A DNA stretch of 64,000 nucleotides from Fallopia convolvulus (GCA_964016875.1 OZ024735.1:3774469-3838468); one strand, 5' to 3'. Shown: positions 22,199-33,545, numbered from the stretch's first letter. Numbers and translations: made by a program. Notes: generated by a model from the letters alone, not told the origin.

Positions 22199-25004
22199 AT
22201 GCCGGTAGGACGTCGAAGGCTTGAGTTTGACAACGCTGGTTATTACTCAGAACCTGAACGTTCCCTGCACCGTAGACGCCGAGAGAACCGAGCCATGGCC
22301 ACACCTGAAGAGTTGGCTCGTCAGTTAGAAGTCCTCCAAACACAGATGGAGGCAATGAAAACTGAGAAGGAAGGCGATGCCGCCAAGGCTGAGCGTCAAC
22401 GAGCTGCCAATGCTCGTCTACAAGAAGAGTTGAATGCCTATCTGAGGAATGCCAAACAGTACATGCATCCAGAACTGAGGGTGCCAGAGTCCCCAATCGT
22501 GCTTCCAAAGATAGAGAAAGTCTTTGAGATCAAGTCTCAATTTATATCCTTAATTAAACGGGCTCAGTTTGAAGGGAAACCCACTGAGTGTCCTATGGAG
22601 CATATTAGAAATTTTCTAGACTTATGTGACACCATAGCTGTTGAAGGTGTCTCACTAGAATATGTTCTATTAAAAGCTTTCAGGTGGTCTCTTGCTGGAA
22701 AGGCCCTGAGCTGGTTGGAGAGCCTACCTCCTAAGTCTATCAGGACTTGGAAGAACTTGTATGATCAATTTCTTACAAAAATTTTCCCTCCTGCTAAGAC
22801 AACGGAGCTGAGGAAACGCATCACCTCCTATCACCAGCTGCCTAATGAGACTTTTGTTGAAACATGGGAAAGATTTAAAGAGATGCTTAGACAGTGCCCC
22901 ACTCATGGGCAACCTTTATATGTTTTGCAAGAAATCTTTTTCCAAGGTATCAACGCGGAGACCAAGAACCGCATCAACACGCATACAGCGTGCGGTTTCA
23001 TAGAGATGAACCCTAAAACTGCGTGGGAATTGCTGGATAAGCTGTCCAATTACGATGCCATGTATGGAACCCAACAGACTCCCCAGCCTCAGAAACGTCT
23101 CTACGTGCCTAACCGAGAAGAAGTTGACCTAGATGTTAAAAATCAATTTCTACAAGATGAGGTCAACCGCCTGAAGAAGCAGGTAAGTTTTCTGAAATCC
23201 TCGCAATCTTGTCAAGAGTGTGGTTCTGCTGCCCATAGTACTTCTGCTTGCACTAACATAGAGCAGGTAAGATCCGCTGAGACAATTGCTGAGATGAATT
23301 ACATGAGAGGCCCATACAGGAACCAGCCTAGTAATTTTGACAGGTCGAACAACTATCAGACGTGGGGAAATCAAAATCCAAATCCAATCTATGCAGCACC
23401 TCCACCAGATAGACGACCTGTGCCTTATCGACCTCCAAGCCATCAAGAGCCACCATCCTGGGTACAAGGGTTACAGGAAAGCATCAACGGGGTCCACAAC
23501 CAGGTCAACGAAGTTCAAGTTAACCTTAACCACCAAAATAAAAAATGGGGAGAGTTCGATATATGGAAGAAGAATGTTGATTCCCAACTAGGGAACCTTG
23601 CTGCACAAATTCCGAGACCACAAGGGCAACTTCCGGGACGTCCTGAAGAAAACCCTAAAGGACAGATAGCAGCAATGCACCTTAGTAGCGGAAAGACATT
23701 GTTGGAGCGTGTCCAAGCTGAGGACAAGAAGGAAGAGGACACCACGGATACCCTCGGTAATGAGCCAGCAAGGGAAATTACCGAACGAGCGTACCATGGT
23801 GATGAGGCTCCGAGGGTACCTAATGACCCTACCCCAGGTAAGTTTTCTAAACCGAGCCTTCCTCTCAATCCCAGGGTAGTTAACAACCCCATCAGGGTCG
23901 GTAACAACCCGCCGAGCGTACCTAACGACCCTAGTGTCGACCCGGTAGCATCACCCCTCGAGCCTAACTTGGTTCCGAGGATGGTGAAGTCTTTTCCATT
24001 TCCCACTAAGAAATCCATGGACTCTACTGAGAGTAAGTTCAAGCGTTTCGTAAAGATTCTGCACGGCATTAATATTTCCATCCCATTCGCTAAGGCCCTA
24101 AGCGAAATGTCGGCTTACACAAAATTCTTGAAAGATATTCTTAGCAGGAAACGATCCATTACAGAGCTGCAAGATGAAGTCAAATCTATAGCTTTACCAG
24201 AAAAGCTAGGAGATCCAGGGAGATTTGCAATAACTATTGGAATAGGCGACCACAAGTTCAAAGCTTTATGTGATCTGGGAGCCAGTGCCAGTTTACTCCC
24301 TCTCTCAATCTGGTCTAAAGCCAATATTGGACCACTAGAGCCAGTGGATATGAACCTCTACATGCCGACGGATCATGTGTCAAGGCCACAGGAGTCGTGG
24401 ACGACTATCCTATTCAAGTCGGGAAATTCTTTATACCGAATGATTTCATTGTCCTTGATATGCCTGAAGACCCTCATGTCCCCATAATTCTCGGCAGACC
24501 ATTTTTATCCACAACAGGTGCAAGATTCGATGTGCGGAAAGGACTCCTTACTTTTGATATTGGAGAGGAACGAAGGAATTCAGCTTTGATCAGAATGCCA
24601 ACGACCCAACAACGGTCGCACAAATCGAGTTGACCCAACCAGAACTCGACACAGCTGGTCCTACCGAACCTCCTTCAAATACCAAAACGGAAGAGAATTT
24701 CATACAAGTCCCTACCGAAAGTCATTGGCCGATCACCGAGCCCCACATACAAGAGCCTACTAGAGGTAAGTTCTCTAATTGTGAATTCACTAATGCTGGT
24801 CATGACTATTCTCTATCTTTTGTTCCTACACCATGCCCCATTATATGCACTACAGAGGAGTCCGAACCACCTTGGTTTTCGGATTTCACTAACCATCATG
24901 TAGGAATATCGGGCATATTGATAGAAGAAAAAGGACCTAATTTAGTGACTCAAGAAAATAAAGGTTGCAAAGCTAAGTATTGGGTATCTCAAGACCCCAC
25001 GTAG
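22199..25004 (+). pseudogene. Athila-type gag-protease (family B), two frameshifts
   Basis: The main frame, 22199-24487, encodes a coiled, charged N-terminus (about 32-85), the Retrotrans_gag core (about 95-285; WSLAGKALSWLESLPPKSI, TWKNLYDQFLTKIFPP), one zinc knuckle C-QE-C-GSAA-H-STSA-C near residue 340, a Q/P-rich linker, and an aspartic protease with DLGAS in place of DTG (CDLGASASLLPLSIW, about residue 697), as is normal for Athila. A one-base change near 24365 moves the rest of the protease to another frame (24397-24633; VPIILGRPFLSTTGARFDV), and a second near 24569 moves the acidic tail to the frame ending at 25004. Translation could begin at 22199 or at the ATG at 22294. The sequence then goes directly to the post-pol hairpin. 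Confidence 0.9.
23873..23941. repeat. Degenerate CGTTAACG-type words within the gag linker
   Basis: GTAGTTAACAACCC, GTCGGTAACAACCC and GTACCTAACGACCC occur at about 22-30 bp spacing in coding DNA, and a fourth, GTACCTAATGACCC, at about 23815. They encode repeated VxNNP / VPNDP peptides in one frame. The family C gag linker has its own word at the same place (63436-63605). Confidence 0.8.
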
Positions 25005-25252
25005 TTACAAGAGAGCCACCTTGAGCCAAGGAGTACGTCGGGCTGACAACGTTAAAAAATAGCACTTACGGGAGGCAACCCGCTTTTAGTATAGAATTAG
25101 ATTAGATTTTTTTTCTCTTTTCTTTTTAGATTCTTTTTCTTAGCTTTCTTTTGAGTTCTTTTTAATAGTTTTTAGGATAGAAATTAGGAAAAAATAAAGA
25201 GCTAATAAAATGCAGAAAAGGGGCTCAAAAATCACATAAGGAGGCTACGGTA

Positions 25253-25288
25253 GCTCGTTAACGACCCACCTAGGGTCGTTAACGACCC
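25253..25288. repeat. CGTTAACG word pair before ORF-1, family B
   Basis: GCTCGTTAACGACCC and GGGTCGTTAACGACCC; the second is a perfect 16-bp palindrome at 25273-25288. Confidence 0.92.
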
Positions 25289-26050
25289 GATTTGACGAAC
25301 CGGCTCGGGCAGGTAAGTTTTTCTAACCCTAATCTATCTTCTATCTTCTACCCTATTTCTTACCACCCCCCTGCCACTACCTACCCTCTCTCCTAATTCT
25401 ACCCCTTTCTATTTAACCCTTCCCAAACCCTCAAAACTCCTACCCACAATCTCAAACTCCAAATCCCTCAAATCTTCCACCAAATACTCTCACCACCGAT
25501 CAGAATCCTTCACTCCACCGACCCCCGGAGACGCCGTCGTTACCGAAGCCCGGAATCCCGTTTTTCCCACCGACGAGACCCAAGCTCGTTAACCACCCAA
25601 TTCCGACCTCTTGTTCTTCAAATTCTCGATTCTCCGGTATGATTTCTAAACCCTAACTCGAGATTGCATGATTCATGGTTTATAGGGTAGAAATTTCATG
25701 TCTTGAATTGTGTTTATAGAGAGGACCGATTTTCATGTTTAGATTTTGCTCATGAATTATGGTTGTGCTTAGTTGATTCTCAATCTAGGAAAGATTCTTC
25801 ATGCTAGATTCTCCATTGCAAGATTTGATTTAGAAAAGCATGAATCTTTCTTGTTCTAGGTATTGAGTTTGATTTTCACCATGTTAATTTTGGGCAAATC
25901 TAGCATGTTCGGGATGGGTAATTGAGCAAGTATGGGGTGCACATATCCGATTGTGTGTCTTGTGAGGGATTATAGAGGAGTGCATGCTTGATTTATGGCT
26001 TGATTTTTAAAGTTGATAAACCCCGGAATTCTGTGAACTGGCTCTCAGCA

Positions 26051-26150
26051 GCTCGTTAACGACCCACCCAGGCTCGTTAACAACCCTGCGCAAATTCAAA
26101 GTTCATTAACCAGTCCAGATTCGTAAACGACCCAATTGGGTAGTTAACGA
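26051..26150. repeat. CGTTAACG words just upstream of ORF-1, family B
   Basis: GCTCGTTAACGACCC (26051), GGCTCGTTAACAACCC (26070) and three more degenerate copies: GTTCATTAACCAG, TTCGTAAACGACCC and TAGTTAACGA. The last lies 100 bp before the ORF-1 start. Confidence 0.88.
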
Positions 26151-26250
26151 ATAAATCTGAGGATTATTTCGAGACCAAGTATGGGGTATCTTGCCTAACC
26201 TAACTTGAGTGGATCTTATCTTGGAAAATCATGATTGTTTTGTAGATCAC

Positions 26251-27864
26251 ATGGCAAGTTCCAGCAGACCCGCTACCCGAGCTCAGAAGAAGAGAAGGAT
26301 CCAGAGGTCCCCATCTCCACCTCGCATGGACAATGTGATCTTGCGCACTCAAGGGCAAGCGGACCGATACAATGCCATCTTAAACAAAGATCACAACACT
26401 CGGTGGTTTTCAAGAACGAGTGCCAAGCAAATAGGAATTTATACGGATGTCAAGGAGGCCTTTGCTATTCTCGGTGTGCCTCACTTGCTGAAGAAGGAGA
26501 CGGTACCACATTTTCCGGCCCTCACATCCGAGTTCTTGGCCACTTTAGAGACGAGTTTCCCGTCAAAGACTTCGGTGGGACGCATCAGGTTTAGGCTCGG
26601 TAATGTGAGCCGAGAATACACCATGGAAGAGTTCAATGCTATTCTGGAGCTCCCAAATCCTTCTAGAGATTATAGTTTGAAGAACTACAAAGTGACAAGC
26701 TAGGACTTGGAGCTACATCACCGGGGAGGTTGAGCCCTCCGCAGCGGCACTATCCGGGGCAAGCATCATGAACCCCATTTTTAGGATCATTCTTCGAGTC
26801 CTAGCCACTACATTTTGGCCAAACAGAGAGCTGAACAGGCCAACAAGAATGGAAGTTGCTTGTCTTCGCACCATCCTTTTCGAGGAGCCCGGCCCTTTGA
26901 ATTTGGGGTATGAGTGGCTCTACTACATTGAAAAATCAACCAAGTCCAAAGAAGTATGGTGTGGAAACTTGGTTAGTCTCTTGGCTACAAACTTGGGAGT
27001 CGACCTTACTCGCTACACGTCGGCTCATGCTCACCTCCTCAACAAGAACTATTGGTATAGCTCTAGTGTTTTCATTCATGCCGAGGGAGGGTTCAAAGTG
27101 AAAGTACAAGACCACCTCGTTACACCCACCCTTGACATGTTGGAGCTACTATACGTACCAAATTGGTACGAGATATGGACGGGTCATGCTGACCCGTTGG
27201 AGCCCAAGCCGGAGGATGAGCTATCACTTCGGCCGTGTGAGACAAGGTTCGAGCAAGATGGAGATGGCATGGATGAAGATGGAGATGAAGATGAGGATAC
27301 CGAGGTAGTTGGTGAAGACACTGGAGAGGCCGACACAGAGGGAGGCACGAAAGAGCTTGACTTCGAGGATAACGACCTCGACACGGAAGTTTTGGGCACC
27401 AACATCCTCATTGACGAGCCTACCAGACTCGTTAACGACCATTTCCAGCCTTCTTCCTACATTCCTAACGAGGCACCCAGCTTCGTTAACGAGGTCCCGA
27501 GGACGACTACCGACCCTCCGCCAGCTCCTACCGACCCTCATTCCTATGGTTTGATACCATACAACCCGGTGCTGTACCAAGACCACTTCCAGCCTCACTA
27601 CCCACCACCTCCTCAACCCGAGTACACTGGATCGAGTATGCCACCACCATGGGCCGAGGATCTTTCTGCACGGATGCAGCAGCTCAACCTTCAGTAGGAT
27701 CACATTCATAGGAGGATGGATAGATGGAGACCGTCTATTCCGCTCGCATGTCAATGGAGGATGAGAGGCATCGTCAGAGAGAGGTGGAGGATGCAAAGCG
27801 TTGGAGGACGATGTACGACTTCATGGGGAACTTCGAGCATTACTTTCCTCCACCAAACCAGTGA
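26251..27864 (+). pseudogene. ATHILA ORF-1-like protein gene (family B), broken
   Basis: I chose ATG 26251 (MASSSRPATRAQKKRRIQRS, a basic, nuclear-signal-like start). The first frame ends at 26703 after a frameshift; it contains HFPALTSEFLATLETSF and FRLGNVSREYTMEEFNAIL, the pattern of the plant ATHILA ORF-1 family. The second frame (26768-27697) has ILRVLATTFWP, GNLVSLLATNLGVDL and LLYVPNWYEIWTGHADP, then a strongly acidic stretch (27240-27410), a proline-rich tail and WAEDLSARMQQLNLQ. A stop at 27697 separates a last piece (27727-27864) similar in composition to the family C C-terminus. The function of ORF-1 proteins is unknown; they take the place of env in this group. Confidence 0.82.
27427..27497. 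repeat. CGTTAACG words inside ORF-1 coding DNA
   Basis: CTCGTTAACGACC (27428) and TTCGTTAACGAGG (27482), with a partial CTAACGAGG between. Both full words sit in the same reading phase (GTT AAC GAC/GAG, Val-Asn-Asp/Glu). Confidence 0.88.
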
Positions 27865-29523
27865 TTCAGCTTGAAGAAGACGTTTTCCTTATTTTCCACT
27901 TTTGAGTCTTTGTAAGTTTTTATGTCTTTCTTTTTATTTATTTTTATTTTGTTTTTGTTGTTTTCTTTTCTTTTCTTTTCTATTGTTTTCCTTCTTCTTA
28001 TTTTTTCTTACAGTGGGGACATTGTAATTTTAAGTATGGCGTGGGAGAAAGTAGACAACTTGTTATCCTATGTGTTTTATGTGTCTTATTTGTTTTAGAA
28101 AAAAAATGAAAAAAAAAAGAGTTTAGAATTGATAGATATCCCTTTCTTAGGTTCTATGATGGTAATTGCTAGCATGATCATGTAATTCCTTGCAAGCATG
28201 TCTTTGATAGTATAGCCGGATTCTTAATATGAAAATTGTGTTTTTAGAAGGAATAGTATTTGATGAAATTGAGCACATATACTTTATAGCATAAGTGATA
28301 CAATCCAACAAAAATTGACCTTGTGAGTTATTTTTGGCCTTATAGGGAGAACATCAAATTTCCCTCTTCTTTTTAGTGTAATTTACTCTCTATATGCATA
28401 CTATCTCTTGGAATTGTGATGGTTATCTATTACTTGAGACCCGTATGAGATTTATAGTTCATTACATGTGAAAATCAGATGATAGAGAACTTATTTTTAT
28501 AGCCCTATTATCCTTATCCTACCTTACATGATTCTTCTTTTTTGAAGTCAATTTGAGCCTTATAGCCTTTTATTTTTAGTTGCACAAAATTGTTCCCTAG
28601 CCGAGATAAGCTTGACCCTATCCGGGGATTAGGACTTAGATTGGAAAGGTATGTTTTGTTGAGTGCAATGTTTATGTTTTGGTTTGAAATTGAGGAATTA
28701 TTGGGAAGGGTAGTTTGGAAGTCTCTTGTTTTTAATAGTTGTAAAAGAAAGATCTGTTGATAGCAAAAGATGCACAAAAGAAAGGAAGTTGTTAAGAAAA
28801 AGGCAGAGTACACGATGAAGCTCGTTAACGACCCTGAAGTGGGTTCGTCAACGAGGCAGCGGAAAGGAAGAAGAAAGAAAGAAGTTTGAAGTGCATGTGT
28901 TTATAGAGAAAATATCAGAGGGTTTTTTTTATCATTCTTCTTATGAGGCTTTCTAGGATATAATGGGTGAGAGAAAATGAGTGTGCACATTGAGAGTGAG
29001 TTTGGTATGTTGTTTTTTATGAGAGTTTTTGGATGTGTGAGTTTCTAGGAGTCTTTGATTCCCAGATATTATTAGCACCACATGGCAAAATTTGCCACGC
29101 CCTTTGTCTTTACCAAGCCCCATTACAACCCGGCTGAATGGAAGCTTCTATGAAGTTTTTCATTGAGCCTAAGCTCTCTTAATGATTTTTGCTTGTTTTG
29201 ACAAATCTTGGGTGGAGAGTTTGGTGATATAAGTTCCAATTTCTATGAGTTTTGGTATATAAGATGAGTTGAGAGATTGAATCTATAAGCTTAAACACTT
29301 GAGAGTTGAGTGAAACACATTATCCTTGTGAGGTTGGATTGTATTTTCTTATGTCTATTTGGTGCATATATGTGTGATGATGTTAATAATCATTTGTTAT
29401 TTTTTTTTCTATATGTTGATGTTGTTTTTTGGATGATGGCTATGTCTTGATGAGTATGTAGTTTGGTTTTCGTTATTGTTTAGTGATTGCTTGAGGACAA
29501 GCAAGTCTAAGTATGGGGTATTT
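27865..29523 (+). other. 3' internal region of family B, no gene
   Basis: A T-rich stretch (27900-28010) precedes GGGGACATTGTAATTTTAAGTATGG (28016-28040), a polypurine-like block also present in family C (inverted, about 59988-60014). A palindrome pair sits at 28820-28858. The region ends with the Athila signature GAGGACAAGCAAGTC and the polypurine tract AAGTATGGGGTATTT (29508-29522). Confidence 0.75.
28820..28858. repeat. CGTTAACG word pair between ORF-1 and the 3' LTR, family B
   Basis: GCTCGTTAACGACCC and GGTTCGTCAACGAGG (the second with T to C in the core). The family C counterpart lies at 58976-59030. Confidence 0.88.
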
Positions 29524-30992
29524 TGATGTTCGTATTTTTAGTATAGTTTTTAGTATATTTTCTTGGTTTGTTAGGCTTAGTTTTAGTAGTTTTAGGATTA
29601 GTTTTGTGTGTTTTTGGATAGTTTTGCATATTTTGTGAAAAGTATGGAAGCTACTCCGTTTTGTGTCTTTTTGTAGGTTTTAGCGAGGAAAAGATGCTAT
29701 TTGGAGCTGAATTTGGAGTGCTATGATGAAAGACGGAAGAATGCAAGACGAAGAAGTCGAAGCCTAAGTTTTTGGAGATAAAGTGTGGAAGAAAGCCAAA
29801 CCCAGGCTCGTTAACGAGGCTGTAAGGGGTCGTTAACGAGGCCACGAGATGAAGATTTCGAGAGTTTGATTCTGTAACTCACCGATCCTGTGCGGAAATT
29901 TATTTCCGTGTCGGTAGAGTATCTTTTTATGATTTTAGGGTTATTATATTAGGTATTTTAGGTCTTATTATCTTTCTAGATTTTATTCCTATCTTTTAGG
30001 ATTTTAATTCTATCTTTTTAGGAAAGTTTTTATCTTTTAGCCTTATTAGTTTCTAGCCTTATTAGTATAAATAGCCCTCTTCTTAGCCAAGGAAAGTGGG
30101 AGATCGATTGAAGAGAAGAGGAAGAGCCAAGAAGAGAGAGAGTGGATCGGAGTCGAGATTGAAGCTCGGTGGACGAGAGTTACCGAGGTCGTTGATCGTG
30201 ATTTTGGTTCGGTGTTTGTATTTTTTCGGTTTCTTCTAAATTTCTGTAAGACAATACTTCCTATTAATTTGAGTAGTGTTTTGTTTTCAATGATTTCTTT
30301 TGTTGAATTTATTTGTTTCTTAGTTATGAGTAGGGAGTAGTCTTCTTTTCTAGGGTCGGGGTTAAACCCGGCATAGTTATGCATGTTTGAGGAGTAAGAA
30401 TGTGTGTTGATTGCCTTTTATCTATTTTGAGATTGTTTGTTGTGCTTAGACCTAGATGAAAGTCAAGGTGATTTGAGTTTTCAACTTGATTGAGAGAGAA
30501 AGTTATAGACTTGAAGGCTGATATTGTTTGAATACGAAAGTTTCAAGCTTTAGATCCAAAACAAGCAATTGAGTGAATTGGTTTATGAAAGTAGGTTAAT
30601 TTACTTGATAGTCAACGAAAGTTGATGAATTTATCTATTTAAAGGCATGATCTTATCTTCTTACGAGTTTATATGCATGACTATGTTGTGGTATCCCTTA
30701 TCCTAGATCTTTGTTTTATTTGAATTCTTTTGAAGTGATATTCGTTGCTGAGTTTGTAGGCTCGGTACCGAACTGTTTAGGTCGTTAAGTTTTGGTCTTT
30801 TGTTTACGGTGGTTTGTTAACGACCCTGACAACGTCGTTAACGAGGCTGCTTGTGAGTGTTTTGCTTTCTTTTTGATTTTTAGTAGTCGATAAACAAACA
30901 ACCTTGCTTCTCGTTGAACGATCCTGACTTCGCTATACACAGCGGGGTTTTGACTTATAAATTTATTTGTTGTCAAGAATACCCTCTCAACA
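29524..30992 (+). repeat. 3' LTR of Athila-type family B
   Basis: 1469 bp, TGATGTTCG to CTCTCAACA. It repeats both palindrome clusters (29805-29842, 30812-30845) and the TATA box (30066-30074). Confidence 0.93.
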
Positions 30993-32271
30993 TCTGTAAG
31001 AACACGTACGACATTGCCGAACCAATTCTCCCATTAGGATTAACTCACGGGGCATTGTGCAATTATCTTCAAGGTATCCCCATGGGATCCTGAAATTTCA
31101 TTATCGACATTGTCGACTTCAACTGGGGTCCATAAGAAGCTCAAACGCCATTGCCAAACCATATTATCCCATTGGGATTCATAACAATCAATAACAGCCT
31201 TACCGGTTATTACTCATTCATAGCACTTATGCACACATGTATTTACTAGATAAAAAATATATAATATATCAATCACTCAAGTCACAAAATTATGCATAAA
31301 GTACAAATGCTTAATTCAATTACTACTTATCCTAAGAAGATTTATCAAGCATAACCTTCATTAAAATGTATTTTCAACCCAACCTTCCAATTTCCCACCA
31401 ATATAGCCCTAAATCTCCAAGTTTTCACCAAAATCACACAAATAGTCATAACTCATCACATACACATCCAAATCAAGATCCGTAAAATTCCTCGTACTCG
31501 TAGAAGAATTCCTTACCTTGTGATGATACCCTTAACTTTTCAGAAATTACAAAAACTGCCCAGATTTTTTGGAACTTGTGCAACAATGCTCTCAAAGCTC
31601 CAACCTTAACAATAAGCTTCAAATTCAACAAATTAACAACCCATTAGTCTTCAATTTAACCCCTAGCCTCCAATTTACCCTCAATTTGACTTAGAGATAA
31701 GAAAATTTTAAGTTAGGGTTTAGAATTGGGGGAAAAACTCACTTACAAGTTCAATGTCAAAGCAACTTAAAATTGGAGGGGGTGGTGGTTCAAATGATGA
31801 CTTGCCAACAACTTAACCAAGGGGTGGAAGGCTTGAGAGATGCCAAAAGATGGCGTGGCCAGCTATAGGAGATCCAAGTGTGGTTGGGTAGTGGGTTGCG
31901 CGAGCACCACTAAGGCGAGGGCGGTGGCTCTCAACAGGGCCTCCTTCCCGATGCCGGTGAGGAGCAAAGAGAGGAGGTCGGAGGTGAGTTAAAGGGCCCG
32001 GTGTGGGCTTGTGTGAAAAGGGTTGTGGTTGAGAGCTACGTGAAAAAGAAATGGGGGAGGGAAGGAGATGAAGTGGAGGAAGGAGATAGGGTTGCTTGTG
32101 GGCACCCTAATTTTTAAGGGTAGAATATTCATTCCAAAAGAAATACCACTCCTTTTATTAATACGGTATTATTATTATTTTTATTCATGTTCTCAAGAAT
32201 ACTCCAACAAGGATAATGAATAATTAAGTTCGTTAGCCCCATTATTCGTAAATAAATAAAAGATAGGAGCG

Positions 32272-32320
<49 letters not shown>

Positions 32321-32321
32321 G

Positions 32322-33221
32322 ATAGGGTCGGGTTTTGAGGATTGGCAATGGTGGTTGGCCACTCTCCCCATTAAAGGGGGTGGTCTTGGCATATTTGTTG
32401 CTGAGGATGTTATCCGCTATGCTTTTCTTGCTTCTCGGCTTCAAACGAGCACACTGCAGGCCAAGATTCTGTTAAATACGGGTATAGTTTCTCCTGGCTC
32501 TTCCTTTCAGCATGCTCTTGATGATTTCAATGCCCTTTGTAATGTCGATGCTATCTCTCTCACCACTGATTCTCCTGCCCCCCAAATGATGAAAACCCTG
32601 GCAAGGTGTTACTTTGGTGTTGTTGAGAAAAGCATCGTCGATAGGTACATGCTTAGCCCAAGGGAGGGTGATGTTCTTAGTTGTATCCGTGCTCCTCATG
32701 CACAGGATTTTTTGTTCACTATCCCTATTGATGGCTTGGGACAGAGGATGAACCATCGTCAGTTTCGTTCTGTGTTGTGCTACAGACTTATGATACCTCT
32801 GTTTTCTGATGGTAGTATTTGCCCGAGTTGTAACGCTCCCAGGATGGACAAATGGGGGGATCATGCTATCCACTGTTCTAGTGAGGTGGGTGTGAAGTTC
32901 AGGCATAATTTGGTGCGTGATATCCTTGTTGATATTTGCTCCAAGGTTGGGATCACGGTGCGTAAGGAGGCTCCTATGGGTTTCCTCTCGGAGAATGGGC
33001 AGGATCTTAGGCCCGCTGATCTTTTACTCTTTAACTGGCATCAGGGTAAGGATGCTTGTGTGGATGTGACCGGGGTCTCTCCCTTTGTTGGTATGGGTGC
33101 GAGTTTGTGGGCGCCTGGATTGGCCTTGCATAATGCTGTGGAGAGGAAAAAGAAGAAGTATATGTCCAAATGCGAGGAGAATGGATACAAATTTATCCCT
33201 TTCGCTTTCTCTACGTTTTAG
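32322..33221 (+). pseudogene. C-terminus of non-LTR pol: zinc knuckle and restriction-like nuclease
   Basis: The frame is open from the truncation point to the stop at 33219-33221 (about 299 residues) but has no start of its own. It begins EDWQWWLATLP, a conserved segment after the RT domain. Around 32820-32880 a CPSCNAPRMDKWGDHAIHC motif gives a C-x2-C ... H-x4-C finger. It is followed by a restriction-like endonuclease pattern (RHNLVRDIL, then RPADLLLFNW and CVDVTGVSP, giving P-x-D ... D-V-T). That is the order seen in elements with a C-terminal PD-(D/E)XK nuclease. The related plant proteins are usually left unnamed or called reverse-transcriptase-like. No stop or frameshift is present in the remaining part. 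Confidence 0.72.
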
Positions 33222-33406
33222 GAATTCGATAAGGAGGCTTTGGACATGCTATCACGCATTAAGTCTCTCTCTCTATTAGCCACTCTAACAATGTTAAGAG
33301 TGGTGCATTTATTTTTCATAGATTAAGTTTTTGCATTCAGAAGGGTGTGGGTGCCCAACTTGTTTCTAGGCTCCCATCCAACTTTATGTAATTTAACAAA
33401 TTGGAA

Positions 33407-33503
<97 letters not shown>
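32322..33503 (+). mobile_element. 5'-truncated non-LTR retrotransposon with (AAT)n tail
   Basis: It sits in an ATA tract of the chromovirus LTR. The intact LTR has a short GATAATAATAATATAGG there; here an ATA run (32272-32320) precedes the insertion and about 98 bp of pure AAT/ATA (33406-33503) follows. A simple-repeat 3' tail, a 3' untranslated region (33222-33405) and a start in mid-coding sequence are classic for target-primed non-LTR insertion. The exact target duplication is hidden in the microsatellite. Confidence 0.8.
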
Positions 33504-33545
33504 GGAGTTAAGTAATTATGAACCTTATACTTAAGGGGTATTTCA

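Larger units (their letters stand above)
25005..26250 (+). other. Spacer between gag-protease and ORF-1, family B
   Basis: It begins with the hairpin ACGGGAGGCAACCCGC (25068-25083), which in Athila/Tat elements I know lies just after the pol stop. Two palindrome clusters follow. A C-rich leader-like tract (25310-25600), with AACCCTAA and CAAATCCCTCAAATCTTCC, could be a second promoter or 5' leader for ORF-1. There is no RT or integrase motif in any frame. Confidence 0.75.
20617..30992 (+). mobile_element. Athila-type LTR retrotransposon lacking RT, RNase H and integrase (family B)
   Basis: A 10376-bp element inserted in the chromovirus 5' LTR; flanks TCCGT (20612-20616) and TCTGT (30993-30997) are a 5-bp duplication with one transition. 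LTRs are 1468 and 1469 bp and alike to roughly 98% by eye. Order: LTR, tRNA-Asp-like primer site, gag-protease, hairpin CGGGAGGCAACCCG, ORF-1-like gene, polypurine tract, LTR. There is no RT, RNase H or integrase in 24600-26250, nor space for the usual 2.5 kb or so. It must have moved with enzymes supplied by another element. Confidence 0.93.
10470..33545 (-). mobile_element. Ty3/gypsy chromovirus (Tekay-like), with three nested insertions in its 5' LTR
   Basis: The element runs right to left. Order on the minus strand: 5' LTR (33545-17072, interrupted), tRNA-iMet primer site, gag, protease, RT, RNase H, integrase with chromodomain, polypurine tract, 3' LTR (12269-10470). Outer ends obey TG...CA, flanked by GCATT (10465-10469) and ACATT (33546-33550), a 5-bp target duplication with one change. 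The left flank and the sequence from 33551 join into one Athila-type LTR. Without insertions the element is about 8.5 kb. Every coding part carries stops or frameshifts, and the two LTRs differ by indels of 68 and about 136 bp, so it is old and dead. Confidence 0.93.
17072..33545 (-). repeat. 5' LTR of the chromovirus, split into four pieces
   Basis: Pieces in plus order: 17072-17397, 20263-20616, 30993-about 32320, about 33504-33545. Each break is explained by one insertion, and each joins base for base when compared with the intact 3' LTR at 10470-12269. The primer-side end reads TATAAC instead of TGTAAC, a mutated terminus. A TTTA microsatellite sits at about 20420-20450. Confidence 0.9.

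Noticed and set aside
23515..24081. 188-codon minus-strand ORF
   Set aside because: Antisense shadow of family B gag; its repetitive Leu/Gly composition mirrors the gag linker.
27224..27796. 190-codon minus-strand ORF
   Set aside because: Antisense to ORF-1 of family B, produced by the acidic and proline-rich repeats.
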